From Allochromatium vinosum DSM 180 (lineage in GTDB: Bacteria > Pseudomonadota > Gammaproteobacteria > Chromatiales > Chromatiaceae), in assembly GCF_000025485.1 (NCBI RefSeq), contig NC_013852.1, positions 1 to 64,000 on the forward strand: a stretch of DNA of 64,000 nucleotides, given 5' to 3'. Positions 24,226 through 32,865 of the stretch are shown here, in pieces. The notes below the pieces were generated by a model, which saw only the letters and a program-made list of their open reading frames with translations, was not told the DNA's origin and ran no database searches. Both the position numbers and the translations under genes were made by a program. How positions within the stretch are numbered: the first letter of the stretch is position 1; every line of letters starts with the position of its first letter.

Positions 24226-24805
24226 GGCGCATCCCAAGCACCGAGCGCATGGGCGCCAGACATCGTGGCACTCAGGCCGCATCCAGCGGATGCCGGTCGG
24301 AAAAACAGGGTGGGGCACAGCACCGATGGGCATGGGATAGAACCCATGCAGACACGGGACAGCACCGACCGGATAGACGCCGGACATCGTGGTACTCAGG
24401 CCGAATCCAGTGGATACCGGTCGGAAAAACAGGGTGGGGCACAGCACCGATGGCGGCACGGGATAGCACCGATGGTCGACCCCCAAACAGGCGGACAACC
24501 TAGATCGCACCACGGGATAGAATCCATGCAGACGGGACAGTACCGAGCGCATGGGTGCCAGACATCGTGGCACTCAGGCTGCATCCAGCGGATGCCGGTC
24601 GGCAAAACAGGGCGGGGCACAGCACCGATGGCGGCACGGGATAGCGCCGATGGGCATGGGATAGAACCCATGCAGACACGGGATAGCACCGACCGGATAG
24701 ACGCCGGACATCGCGGCATTCAGGCCACTCAGGCGGATGCAGGTCGGAAAACCAGGGCGGGGCATAGCACCGATGGTGGCACGGGATAGCACCGACCGAT
24801 CAGAG
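24226..24805. repeat. Second, degenerate repeat family beside the origin
   Basis: Four diverged copies of a long unit containing GACATCGTGGCACTCAGG or variants (near 24258, 24382, 24560, 24704), each followed by a GGTCGGAAAAACAGGG-like block and by GGGATAGCACCGA-type sites. The short motif is the iteron with C changed to A (GCACC for GCGCC) or with AACCC insertions. Probably a copy-number or incompatibility control region. The open frames crossing it on both strands only reflect the repeats; I see no gene. Confidence 0.75.
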
Positions 24806-24855
24806 GCTGGACACGTAGAACGGCAACCTCTCGACTGGACGCGACTCGCTGTGTT

Positions 24856-25056
24856 TCAGGCCGTCTCAAGCTCCGCATCGTTCGGCAATCCGAACTCGAC
24901 CGCACATGACTTGCACAACAGCATCCAGTTCATCGGGACGTTGCAGTCTTCGTTTCCGAGATCCGGCTTGCCGTCACGCTCGGGGCCGTCGTAGCCAACC
25001 TCTGCGTAGCTTCGCATATTCTTCCCGCACTTCGAGCACACAAGTTTACGATCCAT
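24856..25056 (-). CDS. Small zinc-finger-like protein
   Basis: 66 residues. Two CxxC pairs, CSKCGK near the N-terminus and CKSC in LLCKSCAVEFG, are spaced like a zinc ribbon. The middle part carries an acidic, Gly-rich linker with one extra Cys. GGAA lies before the ATG. No family recognised; such small plasmid proteins often bind nucleic acid, but nothing shows that here. Confidence 0.65.
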   Translation of the reverse strand: MDRKLVCSKCGKNMRSYAEVGYDGPERDGKPDLGNEDCNVPMNWMLLCKSCAVEFGLPNDAELETA

Positions 25057-25096
25057 GGTTGTTCCTCAACATGATGATGTAGGCAATTCGAGTAGA

Positions 25097-25681
25097 TCAC
25101 TCAAGATATTGTAGCAAGGCGTTCAGCCAGCGCTCGGACTCCCGCCCCGGTCGCCGATCGGCTGTGGTCCAGATCTCCTGGATCTCCAGTCCCTCGATCC
25201 CGGATACCAACGCCGTCAGTCTATCCTCATCGAGATCCGTGAAGCGTCGACCGTGATGCTCACGTTCACCCGAGCCGTACTTGAACGAGGCATAGAGCAC
25301 GCCAGTGGGCTTGAGTGCGCGCGCGAGACGACGCACGGCCTCGGGCAGTTCGGACAACGGGACATGCAGCAGACTCGCACAGGCCCAGATGCCGTCGAAG
25401 GTATCGAGCCATTCGACTTCCTGGAAACGGCGAGTCTCGACTTCGATCCCGCAATGCGCTGAGGCCAGTGTCGCCAGTGTCGGCGAAGCATCGAAGGCGG
25501 TTACGGCATAGCCGCGTTCCAGGAAAGCACGGGTATCGCGGCCCGAACCGCACCCGGCATCGAGCAGCCGGCCGCCCGGCTGGACGTGGGCGAGAAAGCG
25601 CGCGTAGAGCGGTTCCATGTCGACGTCGCGCGTCTCGGCGAAAAAGGCGGCGGCGTGGGTGTCGTAGTAGTCGATGGTCAT
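25097..25681 (-). CDS. Class I SAM-dependent methyltransferase
   Basis: 194 residues. YYDTHAAAFFAETRDVDM is the tellurite-resistance/UbiE-like N-terminal helix. GGRLLDAGCGSGRDTRAFLERGY is motif I (SAM-binding) and VTAFDAS motif II; FDGIWACASLLHVP is the acidic motif around the substrate side. The end, DRRPGRESERWLNALLQ, is typical of small-molecule methyltransferases of this group. The substrate cannot be told. It is divergent from the next gene, with 82 bp between the starts. Confidence 0.9.
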   Translation of the reverse strand: MTIDYYDTHAAAFFAETRDVDMEPLYARFLAHVQPGGRLLDAGCGSGRDTRAFLERGYAVTAFDASPTLATLASAHCGIEVETRRFQEVEWLDTFDGIWACASLLHVPLSELPEAVRRLARALKPTGVLYASFKYGSGEREHHGRRFTDLDEDRLTALVSGIEGLEIQEIWTTADRRPGRESERWLNALLQYLE

Positions 25682-25763
25682 GTGTGGATTGTGGGCGCGC
25701 TACAATGGCGCGTCTACACGTCCACCCAAAACCGCCACCAGCCGGAACAGGCCAAGGACTCGC

Positions 25764-26273
25764 ATGGATCACGAACGCGCCCGCACCATCGTTGCCAACC
25801 TGCCCGAGATCATGGCCACGGGCGACTTCGATCAGATCTGGGAAGCGTTCGATGCGCTGCTGCAACTCGACGCCGACGCCATCTATGTGTGCGCTGAAGA
25901 GGTCATGGCGCGGATAAGCCTTGCTGAGCGGTCGCGCGAGTTCGAGGGCGAGGAACTACGTGCAAGCCTGATGCTGGAGGTTTTTCAGGGCAGCGTGATC
26001 GACTACTGCCGGGAAAAGTGTCCGCATTGCGATGCTTCGGTCGGGCATGGCATTCCAAGCTGGTTCGACAGCAACGCAACCCGGATCGCAACCATCAACC
26101 GCAATATCCTCGAAGCGGCCTTGCCCGGTGCCGGTACTCTGGAAGACATCGATCCGCGCCTGGACTTCGAGTATCTGGATGCCGATCAGAACGCCATGCT
26201 TTCGGTTACATGGCGGGCCATCGAGATGCGTATCGAAACCCTGCTCTCAGTCTCTGGCTATGCCGAGTCGTGA
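25764..26273 (+). CDS. Unknown protein, tandem paralogue 1
   Basis: 169 residues, acidic, mostly helical, no signal peptide. It shares with the next gene the pattern of an N-terminal IMATG/R-F helix, a CREKCPHCDASV versus CEKCPTLERSV segment, then GIPSW and GTLEDIDPRL. The CxxCxxC segment of this copy might bind metal; the second copy keeps only part of it. The frame opens earlier, but the ATG at the chosen position aligns with that of the paralogue. Function unknown; the pair precedes an HNH nuclease gene. Confidence 0.7.
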   Translation: MDHERARTIVANLPEIMATGDFDQIWEAFDALLQLDADAIYVCAEEVMARISLAERSREFEGEELRASLMLEVFQGSVIDYCREKCPHCDASVGHGIPSWFDSNATRIATINRNILEAALPGAGTLEDIDPRLDFEYLDADQNAMLSVTWRAIEMRIETLLSVSGYAES

Positions 26274-26325
26274 TCGACTGTCTACAATCGGGATCCAGCT
26301 TCCTCCACCGACTCTCAGGAACCCC

Positions 26326-26838
26326 ATGTCTCAGGAACTCGCCCGCGATATCGTCGAAATGCTCTGCCGGATCATGGCTACGCGAGAGTTCGAGCCGATT
26401 TCAGCGGCGTTCGATAACTTTCTCGCGGCGGACGCCAAGACCATCGACGAGGCCGCCGAGCAGTTTATCGCTGAGACCAACGTCGGAGCCCTGGCCGCCG
26501 AGTTGTTTCCCGGCGAGGATCTGCGCTACCGGCTGACGATGGACACCTTCTACGCCAGTATGCTCGACTATCTGTGCGAGAAGTGCCCGACACTGGAGCG
26601 CTCAGTCGAGCATGACATTCCAAGCTGGATCGAGGCTAATGCACCCGAACTGGCTCGCTTCAATGCCGAAACCATGTGTCTGGCTATGCCGGATGGCGGC
26701 ACGCTGGAGGACATCGACCCACGTCTGAGCCTTGCCAATCTGGAGGATCGCCAGCGGGCCATGATGAAAGAGACCTGGACGGCCATTGAGGCGCGCATCG
26801 AGGCGCTGCTCAAGGCGATGGGATACGCCGAAGCATGA
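26326..26838 (+). CDS. Unknown protein, tandem paralogue 2
   Basis: 170 residues, similar to the preceding gene over its whole length (IMATREFEPISAAFDNFL, CEKCPTLERSVEHDIPSWI, GTLEDIDPRLSLANLEDRQ, WTAIEARIEALL). It retains one CxxC. It overlaps the HNH gene by 4 nt (ATGA), so the two are probably made together. The pair arose by duplication; the reduced cysteine set suggests the copies have diverged in role. Confidence 0.75.
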   Translation: MSQELARDIVEMLCRIMATREFEPISAAFDNFLAADAKTIDEAAEQFIAETNVGALAAELFPGEDLRYRLTMDTFYASMLDYLCEKCPTLERSVEHDIPSWIEANAPELARFNAETMCLAMPDGGTLEDIDPRLSLANLEDRQRAMMKETWTAIEARIEALLKAMGYAEA

Positions 26839-27992
26839 TCGATCCGATCCAGGATCAGACGCTACCGCCCGCGCCCGACCTCAACATCGGGGCGCTCTCG
26901 GGGCTGTTCCGGCACACCACGAACTCCTACAAGTTCGTCTTCTTCCTCGCGCTCCTGGATCTGCTCAAGCGTCATCGCTTCGATACCGAACGGCCCTACA
27001 CCTACGACGAGCTCATCGTCGAGATGCTGGTGATCGCGTGGTATCCACACACCTTCTTCAAGCTGTCGTTCGGCGCTCAGGATACGATCGCGCAGAAGCT
27101 CGATGGGCTGAAGCTGGACTTGGGCAGCGCCAATCACAGCACTCTGGATCACAAGGCACTACGTGCAGCCTTGAAAGCAACCACGCTCAAGGACGCCGGG
27201 CGGCTGATGGAGTTCGTCCCCTATCGTCTGCTGGCTCCCTTCCTTGAGCCGCACTTGCAGGGCGTCGACCGGGGTGCCTGGATGGTGTTCGAGCGCGCCA
27301 TGCCCGCGATCACTAATGCCCACTTCGAGAAGGCGCGCCCGCTCTATTGCTTCGACAGTGACGACTATTCGCGTTGCTCGGCCATCCGCTGGCACCCGGC
27401 TTGGGCCGCCTATCTGGAACGCCACTGCTCGATCATTGAGGGCTGGGCGGCTTGGCACTGGCTGCACTACATGCAGCGGCGCAACCCGACCACGCCGGGC
27501 CTGTCGAACAAGCTCTTCCCCCCGGCCAGGCGCGAGGCGCTGACCAAGCAGACGAAGTATTGGCGCGGGATTCTGGAACAGGCGACCGATCCACCGCTGA
27601 CCTGCATCTATTCCGGCGAGCTGCTGAACGCCACGAGCTTTGCCCTCGATCACTATCTGCCCTGGTCTTTCGTGGCCCATGACCAGCTCTGGAACCTGAT
27701 CCCGGCTCCGTCCGCCGTGAACTCGGCCAAGTCCAACCGGCTCCCGAGCGCAGACTACCTTCCGGGATTCGTGACCTTGCAGCATCAGGGACTCCTGATC
27801 GCACGCCAGTCACTCGGCGAGGCGCGCTTCGGCAAGGCGGTCGAAGACTATCTGGCCGATCTGCACTTGCCGTCGCTGGAAGCGCTGCTGGACTTCGATC
27901 AGCTTCAGAACGCCTACGCGCACAATATCGGCCCTTTGCTGACTCTGGCAGCCAATCAGGGTTTCATGCCCGACTGGCGCTACAGCCCCTGA
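26835..27992 (+). CDS. HNH endonuclease
   Basis: 385 residues. The HNH nuclease core is in the C-terminal third: CIYSGELLNATSFALDHYLPWSFVAHD, then WNLIPAPSAVNSAKSNRLP, giving the His, Asn and downstream residues of the ββα-Me fold. The N-terminal ~200 residues (NSYKFVFFLALLDLLKRH, YDELIVEMLVIAWYPHTFFKLSFG) are the helical part found in many such plasmid and defence nucleases. Overlap with the upstream paralogue suggests a three-gene unit. Restriction-like defence is plausible but unproven. Confidence 0.85.
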   Translation: MIDPIQDQTLPPAPDLNIGALSGLFRHTTNSYKFVFFLALLDLLKRHRFDTERPYTYDELIVEMLVIAWYPHTFFKLSFGAQDTIAQKLDGLKLDLGSANHSTLDHKALRAALKATTLKDAGRLMEFVPYRLLAPFLEPHLQGVDRGAWMVFERAMPAITNAHFEKARPLYCFDSDDYSRCSAIRWHPAWAAYLERHCSIIEGWAAWHWLHYMQRRNPTTPGLSNKLFPPARREALTKQTKYWRGILEQATDPPLTCIYSGELLNATSFALDHYLPWSFVAHDQLWNLIPAPSAVNSAKSNRLPSADYLPGFVTLQHQGLLIARQSLGEARFGKAVEDYLADLHLPSLEALLDFDQLQNAYAHNIGPLLTLAANQGFMPDWRYSP

Positions 27993-28005
27993 ATGGAATA
28001 CCTGA

Positions 28006-29157
28006 ATGGACCCAATGAACGACCCCAGCGTGATGGCCCTGCCGCATCCGGTGCGCTTGGAAGCGGCGACCGGTACGGCCGTCGACAGCCAGATTCTCGG
28101 GCACGCCGCCCCGCTGGCCGAGCTTCGCCCCATCCTGATCGACGAAACCACCCCGACCGAAGCGCTCATCAACATCGTTCCCGGCCTGCATGATCTGGCT
28201 GTTCATCACTTCGGGGTCTTCAGCGGTCAGGGCATGGGAACCTTCATGCTGATCCTCACCCGTGGCCGACTGCGCGCACATGGCGATCCGATCCTCAAGG
28301 TCGCGCCGACCCTCCAGGGACTGCTGGCCGAAAGCGATCTGGATCGAGGACTGCCCAGCCGCTTCTTCCGCGCCCCCTATCCGCTGGCCTATGTCGAGTT
28401 TGCCCGTCCCAATCCGTTGCGCCTGCCCAACCGTGAATCAGGAATGCACGAGTGCGAGGGCGTCTATGTCGGCTCCTATCAGCTACCAGCCGAACATCCG
28501 ACGCTGGCCAACCCAGTCCGCAATCGGGCGCTCAAGCTCGATCCCAGCCAACCGGCACGGGCCGTCGAACTCGTCATCACCGGCTCGCCGGTCGGTAAGG
28601 CTCATGCCGCTGATGACGCTTCCCAGAACCTGCTACTGCTCATTCAGGACGAGGACGAGTGCCTGAACACGGTGCTTGAGCGACACATTACCTTCTACAA
28701 CGACCCCGCCGCCTACTCCAGTCCGGGCATGATGCCGCTCGATCCGGCCGAGAGGCGGACATTGGCCCCCATCATCAGCGAACTGGCCAAGGTGCTGGTC
28801 TATCTGAATTTGCCCGACGCCGAGCTGATCCCGACACGCGAGCGCACGGACCTGGAGCGGCGTTTGAAGGGACTGGGACCGAAGAAGGCGGCGCGGCTCA
28901 AGCGGCAGCTGGGGACGGCCTACGATCACATCCTGGTCGGGCCGAGCGTGGAGGCCGAGCATGAGGCTGGGAGTGCAGGGGCAGACGGTGAGCCGGGTGC
29001 TCAGGTGCGCCCGCACTGGCGACGCGGACACTTCCGCCGGGTGCGTTACGGTGAAGGCCGGAGCGAGACGCGCATGGCCTGGATCAAGCCGGTGCTGGTC
29101 AATGGCGGGAGTGTCGCAGCGGGGGCGGTGAAGCCCAAACCCTATGTGGTGCATTGA
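28006..29157 (+). CDS. Plasmid/phage protein with AcrVA2-like C-terminus
   Basis: 383 residues. The body is not recognised with certainty. The end, RPHWRRGHFRRVRYGEGRSETRMAWIKPVLVN, follows the pattern HWR-x(4)-YG-GR-x(5)-WI-P found in AcrVA2-like proteins and many plasmid or phage proteins of unknown role. AcrVA2 itself blocks Cas12a by destroying its mRNA, but most homologues are untested. A KKAARLKRQLG basic helix precedes it. It starts 14 nt after the HNH gene. The function here is open. Confidence 0.5.
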   Translation: MDPMNDPSVMALPHPVRLEAATGTAVDSQILGHAAPLAELRPILIDETTPTEALINIVPGLHDLAVHHFGVFSGQGMGTFMLILTRGRLRAHGDPILKVAPTLQGLLAESDLDRGLPSRFFRAPYPLAYVEFARPNPLRLPNRESGMHECEGVYVGSYQLPAEHPTLANPVRNRALKLDPSQPARAVELVITGSPVGKAHAADDASQNLLLLIQDEDECLNTVLERHITFYNDPAAYSSPGMMPLDPAERRTLAPIISELAKVLVYLNLPDAELIPTRERTDLERRLKGLGPKKAARLKRQLGTAYDHILVGPSVEAEHEAGSAGADGEPGAQVRPHWRRGHFRRVRYGEGRSETRMAWIKPVLVNGGSVAAGAVKPKPYVVH

Positions 29158-29200
29158 TCCGCACTCAGCGAAAACAGGCTGAACGAGTGATCGTCCAAGC

Positions 29201-29503
29201 ATGACCCTCATCCCACAATCGATACAGAAACCGTTTCGCCGCTTCGAGATCGGTGTCGGACTCATCAGCGTGGCGGCCGGTCTCTGGTGGCTGGTTCAGT
29301 TCGGAGTCTGGCTGAACGGAGCGCTGCCCGAGCTGGATGCCGGAGTTGTCGGGGAAGGGGCGATTCGGTTGGCGCAGTCGATCTATCTGCTTGGCTTTGG
29401 CGTCAATCTGCTCCGCCGTGGCTACATCTCGCTGCTCTTCTGGATGATCGCCCTGGGCGTGCTCGCCAGCGTTCCGGTAATGAGCGGGCCAGTCGGGCAG
29501 TGA
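29201..29503 (+). CDS. Small membrane protein
   Basis: 100 residues with three hydrophobic segments (FEIGVGLISVAAGLWWLVQFGVWL, AIRLAQSIYLLGFGVNLL, ISLLFWMIALGVLASVPVM). No signal-peptide site and no catalytic motif. It is the first of three small membrane-linked genes in the same direction. Not recognised. Confidence 0.55.
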   Translation: MTLIPQSIQKPFRRFEIGVGLISVAAGLWWLVQFGVWLNGALPELDAGVVGEGAIRLAQSIYLLGFGVNLLRRGYISLLFWMIALGVLASVPVMSGPVGQ

Positions 29504-29556
29504 AAACCAGGATCGGTCTCGGGCGTTGGACACATCAGCGGGAAGGCCTGACAGCC

Positions 29557-29994
29557 ATGCGCATTCTCATCAAACTTCTGAAATGGATCGGCCTGCTGCT
29601 GGGCTTGCCCCTGCTTGTGCTCATGGGCCTGATGGTCTGGGATGCCCGGCAACTGGAGAGAGCCGTTGAACAGGTTGCCGCGTCTTTCGCTATCGGCGGA
29701 TCGCCCTTCATCATTCCGCTGCCGGCGGATCGTATCGCGATGGTGTCGGTTTCCAAACGGGACTCAGGTCAGACCTGTGCGGCTCTGGCGATCCGAAACG
29801 GTGTGGTGCGGTCAGCGCAGATCGCCGGACAGACCGTGCCGCTCACCTTCGACCGGGGCCTCGATCTGACGGCTCTGGCCGAGGCGCTTCAGCCCTGTGA
29901 CCGGATTGACATCGCGCTCATGGCGAACTGGGGCTACCTGAAAGGCGGGTTCACGCTGGAGTATGCCGGGTCGCGCGTGACGCAGATCGGTTAA
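29557..29994 (+). CDS. Membrane-anchored protein of unknown function
   Basis: 145 residues. One N-terminal membrane helix (LIKLLKWIGLLLGLPLLVLMGLMVW) followed by a periplasmic, beta-rich domain with two cysteines (QTCAAL and LQPCDR) about 40 residues apart, possibly a disulfide. The frame opens earlier without a good start; the ATG chosen gives the anchor directly. No family recognised. Confidence 0.6.
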   Translation: MRILIKLLKWIGLLLGLPLLVLMGLMVWDARQLERAVEQVAASFAIGGSPFIIPLPADRIAMVSVSKRDSGQTCAALAIRNGVVRSAQIAGQTVPLTFDRGLDLTALAEALQPCDRIDIALMANWGYLKGGFTLEYAGSRVTQIG

Positions 29995-30027
29995 CCCCGG
30001 CTGTGGGATTGAGGAACCGATACAAAC

Positions 30028-30384
30028 ATGAGCCACTTCAAGGACATCATCGAATGGATCGCCCTGCTGATCGACGGTGCCGGGGTGCTGGTCATCGTCG
30101 CCGGTATCCTGATCGCCGGCGGGCGCTATCTGATACAGCGACGTGCCGAGAGCGATCCGTACCACCGACTGCGGCAGGATCTGGGGCGCGGCATCCTGCT
30201 GGGTCTGGAACTGCTGGTCGCCGCCGACATCATCCGCACTGTGGCGGTGCCGCCGACGCTAGATGGCGTGATGGTGCTGGGTCTGATCGTGCTGATTAGA
30301 ACCTTCCTGAGCATGGCGCTTCAGGTGGAACTGGAGGGGCGCTGGCCATGGCAGCGGGGGCGGGAGGGCCAGTCACCCGAGTGA
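30028..30384 (+). CDS. DUF1622 membrane protein
   Basis: 118 residues. EWIALLIDGAGVLVIVAGILIAG, then YHRLRQDLGRGILLGLELLVAADIIRTVAV and LGLIVLIRTFLSMALQVELEGRWPW match the DUF1622 family of three-helix membrane proteins. The conserved RTFLSxxLxxExEGRWPW ending is complete. Role unknown; these proteins are common in soil and aquatic bacteria. Confidence 0.88.
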   Translation: MSHFKDIIEWIALLIDGAGVLVIVAGILIAGGRYLIQRRAESDPYHRLRQDLGRGILLGLELLVAADIIRTVAVPPTLDGVMVLGLIVLIRTFLSMALQVELEGRWPWQRGREGQSPE

Positions 30385-30581
30385 TCTGGCCCGATACCAT
30401 CGGCTAGGTCCGCTCAATCGTCGCGATGAGCCGGGGATGGGACACCACGGCATCACGCACAGGCTACTTGAACAGATCCTGTGCCGCTCTGACCTGAGGC
30501 ATGGGATTATCGTGGCAACACGCGGCGTATGATCTATGATAGCTTCAGCAACCTCTTTTGAAGCTTGCGGGCAGTGTTCTT

Positions 30582-31226
30582 ATGCAGGACAGTCGCGAAG
30601 ACGTTCGCCGTGCCTACGAGGCGTTTGCGGCGACCTATGATGGGCAACGCGGTCAATTTAACCTGGATCCGGTGTTGGACGCCTTTCTCGCACGGCTGCC
30701 GAAACAGGGTGCATTGCTAGATCTCGGTTGCGGGGCTGGAGAGCCGGTCGCCCGGACCTTCATTGAGCGCGGCTGGACGGTCACTGGGGTCGACTTCTGC
30801 CACGCCATGTTGGAGCTGGCTGCGCGCGCGTGCCCGACGATGCAGTGCATCCAGGCCGACATGCGAGAGGTTGAGTTCCCGGCCGCTCACTTCGACGCCA
30901 TCTGCCTGATCTACAGCCTCTTCCATCTACCCTGGAGGGAGCATACGGCGCTCTTCTCGCGCCTGCGAGACTGGCTCAAGCCGCAGGGAAGGCTGCTGTT
31001 CACCTATGCCACGGCCGACTACACGGGACAGGAGCGGTTCGAGGGCGAGAAGATCTTTATGGACCAGCGCCTGTTCTACAGCCACACGACCCCCGAAGAA
31101 CTGACCACACAGCTGACGACGGCGGGACTGGCGATCGAGCAGGCCGAGCGGCGCACGATCGGCGGCGAATGCTTCCTCTGGGTCACGGCCCGACTGGCCG
31201 ATGACCATCGAGTTCCGGAGCGATGA
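30582..31226 (+). CDS. Class I SAM-dependent methyltransferase
   Basis: 214 residues. RRAYEAFAATYDGQRGQFNLD is the usual N-terminal helix; GALLDLGCGAGEPVARTFIERGW is motif I, VTGVDFCHAML motif II, and FDAICLIYSLFHLPW motif IV. A TTG eight codons upstream is an alternative start; neither has a good ribosome site. The substrate is unknown; the fold resembles small-molecule or quinone methyltransferases. It stands alone between DUF1622 and yebG. Confidence 0.88.
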   Translation: MQDSREDVRRAYEAFAATYDGQRGQFNLDPVLDAFLARLPKQGALLDLGCGAGEPVARTFIERGWTVTGVDFCHAMLELAARACPTMQCIQADMREVEFPAAHFDAICLIYSLFHLPWREHTALFSRLRDWLKPQGRLLFTYATADYTGQERFEGEKIFMDQRLFYSHTTPEELTTQLTTAGLAIEQAERRTIGGECFLWVTARLADDHRVPER

Positions 31227-31287
31227 GGCCAGGCGGCGCGTCACCTCCAGGATCTGTTGTGCGTCCAAGGGGCGCCCCTCCGAGCGC

Positions 31288-31293
31288 TATACT
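31288..31293 (+). promoter_or_regulatory. -10 box of yebG
   Basis: TATACT, 15 bp before the LexA-like box and 40 bp before the yebG ATG. No clear -35 box. Confidence 0.4.
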
Positions 31294-31308
31294 CCCCGTC
31301 CCAGAACA

Positions 31309-31324
31309 CTGATGGCCGAAACAG
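31309..31324. promoter_or_regulatory. LexA-like box upstream of yebG
   Basis: CTGATGGCCGAAACAG fits CTG-N10-CAG with 7 of the 8 consensus half-site bases of CTGT-N8-ACAG. It lies between a TATACT and the yebG start, where LexA would block transcription. yebG is an SOS gene in E. coli, which supports the call. Confidence 0.55.
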
Positions 31325-31333
31325 GGCCGCACC

Positions 31334-31624
31334 ATGATCGAGATCGAATACATCGTCCGTGACCGCCGGGGAGTGGAACGCTTGCGCACCGCCGACAAGA
31401 AGGCCGCCGAAGCCTATGACCGGATTCTGGAGAACGCCGAGCGCCTGGCCGACTGGCTGCGCGCCGGGTCGGTATTACCGAACCTGCCCGATGAAGACCT
31501 GGAGACGCTGACAGTGCATCTGGCGCGTCATGCACGCGAGGTCGAGCTGATCCTGAAGGGCAAGCCAGTGGAGCCTGAAACCAAGCCCAACCAACCAACG
31601 CGACTCAAGACCGTGACGGCGTAA
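31334..31624 (+). CDS. yebG: YebG-family DNA-damage-inducible protein
   Basis: 96 residues, the normal size. EYIVRDRRGVERLRTADKKAAEAYDRILENAERLADWLRAG and LARHAREVELILKGK align with YebG. In E. coli the gene is under SOS control and its product has been tied to DNA repair with an unclear mechanism. The LexA-like box just upstream is consistent with the same control here. The polar end (PETKPNQPTRLK) is variable. Confidence 0.87.
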   Translation: MIEIEYIVRDRRGVERLRTADKKAAEAYDRILENAERLADWLRAGSVLPNLPDEDLETLTVHLARHAREVELILKGKPVEPETKPNQPTRLKTVTA

Positions 31625-31661
31625 AGTTCCATCTCTAGAGCGGTGAGCGACAGGAATCGAT

Positions 31662-32858
31662 ATGACCATCAAGCAAGTCATCACCGACGGCGACAAGCCG
31701 ATCAAGGTTTGGACCGACGAACTGGATACCCTCTCGCGCGAGCAATTAGTCAACCTCTCCAGGTTGCCGTTCATCCACCGTCATATCGCCGCCATGCCGG
31801 ATGTTCATGCCGGCCTGGGCGCCACCATCGGCAGCGTGATCGCCACCGACAAGGCCATCATCCCTGCGGCTGTGGGCGTGGATATTGGCTGCGGCATGGC
31901 GGCGGCGCGCACCTCACTGACAGTCGATCAGCTCGATGAATCAGCGCTCAAGCGCGTCTTCGATCAGATCAGCCGCGACGTGCCAGTCGGACGCGATCAG
32001 CACCGCAACGACCGCGCCTGCACCCAGGCCGCCGAACCCTTTGCCGACCCTCTGGCGGCGCTGACCGACAAGCATCCTCAACTGCGCAAGGCGTTCAAGC
32101 GCTTCGACAACTGGGTCAACCAGCTCGGCACGCTCGGCAGCGGCAATCACTTCATCGAGGTGTGCCGTGATGAGGACGACCGGATCTGGGTCATGCTGCA
32201 CTCGGGCAGTCGCGGCATCGGCAACGCCATGGGCACCTATTTCATCGATCTGGCGCGACGCGAGATGCAGCGCTGGATGATCCGGCTCCCCGACCGGGAT
32301 CTGGCCTACTTTCCCGAGGGCACGCCGTACTTCGACGACTATGTCGCGGCCGTGTCCTGGGCGCAGACCTATGCGCGCGTCAATCGCGAACAGATGATGC
32401 ACCTGGTGCTGGCCGCGCTCGAACGGCATCTGCCGGCCTTCGAACTGACCGACGCGGTCATCGACTGCCACCACAACTATGTCGAGCGCGAGCATCACTT
32501 CGGGGCCAATGTCTGGGTGACGCGCAAGGGCGCGATCCGGGCGCGCAACGGCGAGCTGGGCATCGTGCCGGGCAGCATGGGCGCGCGCAGCTATATCGTG
32601 CGCGGCCAGGGCAATCCCGAGAGCTTCTGTTCAAGCGCCCACGGCGCCGGGCGGCGTATGAGCCGCACGGCCGCTGAGAAGCAGTTCACGCCGGCGGATC
32701 TGGCGGCCCAGACCCAGGGCGTGATCTGCCGCAAGGACAAGGGCGTGCTCGACGAGATCCCCGGTGCCTACAAGGACATCGATCAGGTCATGGCCAATCA
32801 GGCCGATCTGGTCGAGGTGGTGCATACCCTCAAGCAGCTGGTCTGCATCAAGGGGTGA
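31662..32858 (+). CDS. rtcB: RNA-splicing ligase RtcB
   Basis: 398 residues. All RtcB signatures are visible: AAMPDVHAGLGATIGSV, AVGVDIGCGMAA (metal-binding Asp and Cys), GTLGSGNHFIEV, WVMLHSGSRGIG, CHHNYVERE, and SSAHGAGRRMSR with the His that forms the GMP adduct. It joins 2',3'-cyclic-phosphate and 5'-hydroxyl RNA ends using GTP and Mn. In a window with a RelE-type ribonuclease effector, which leaves ends of this sort, a repair role is imaginable but not shown. No RtcA or archease is next to it. Confidence 0.95.
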   Translation: MTIKQVITDGDKPIKVWTDELDTLSREQLVNLSRLPFIHRHIAAMPDVHAGLGATIGSVIATDKAIIPAAVGVDIGCGMAAARTSLTVDQLDESALKRVFDQISRDVPVGRDQHRNDRACTQAAEPFADPLAALTDKHPQLRKAFKRFDNWVNQLGTLGSGNHFIEVCRDEDDRIWVMLHSGSRGIGNAMGTYFIDLARREMQRWMIRLPDRDLAYFPEGTPYFDDYVAAVSWAQTYARVNREQMMHLVLAALERHLPAFELTDAVIDCHHNYVEREHHFGANVWVTRKGAIRARNGELGIVPGSMGARSYIVRGQGNPESFCSSAHGAGRRMSRTAAEKQFTPADLAAQTQGVICRKDKGVLDEIPGAYKDIDQVMANQADLVEVVHTLKQLVCIKG

Positions 32859-32865
32859 AGCCGCC

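Noticed and set aside
24220-24792. Open frames across the degenerate origin repeats
   Set aside because: They repeat the same short peptides in several frames on both strands and have no ribosome sites; they mirror the DNA repeats.
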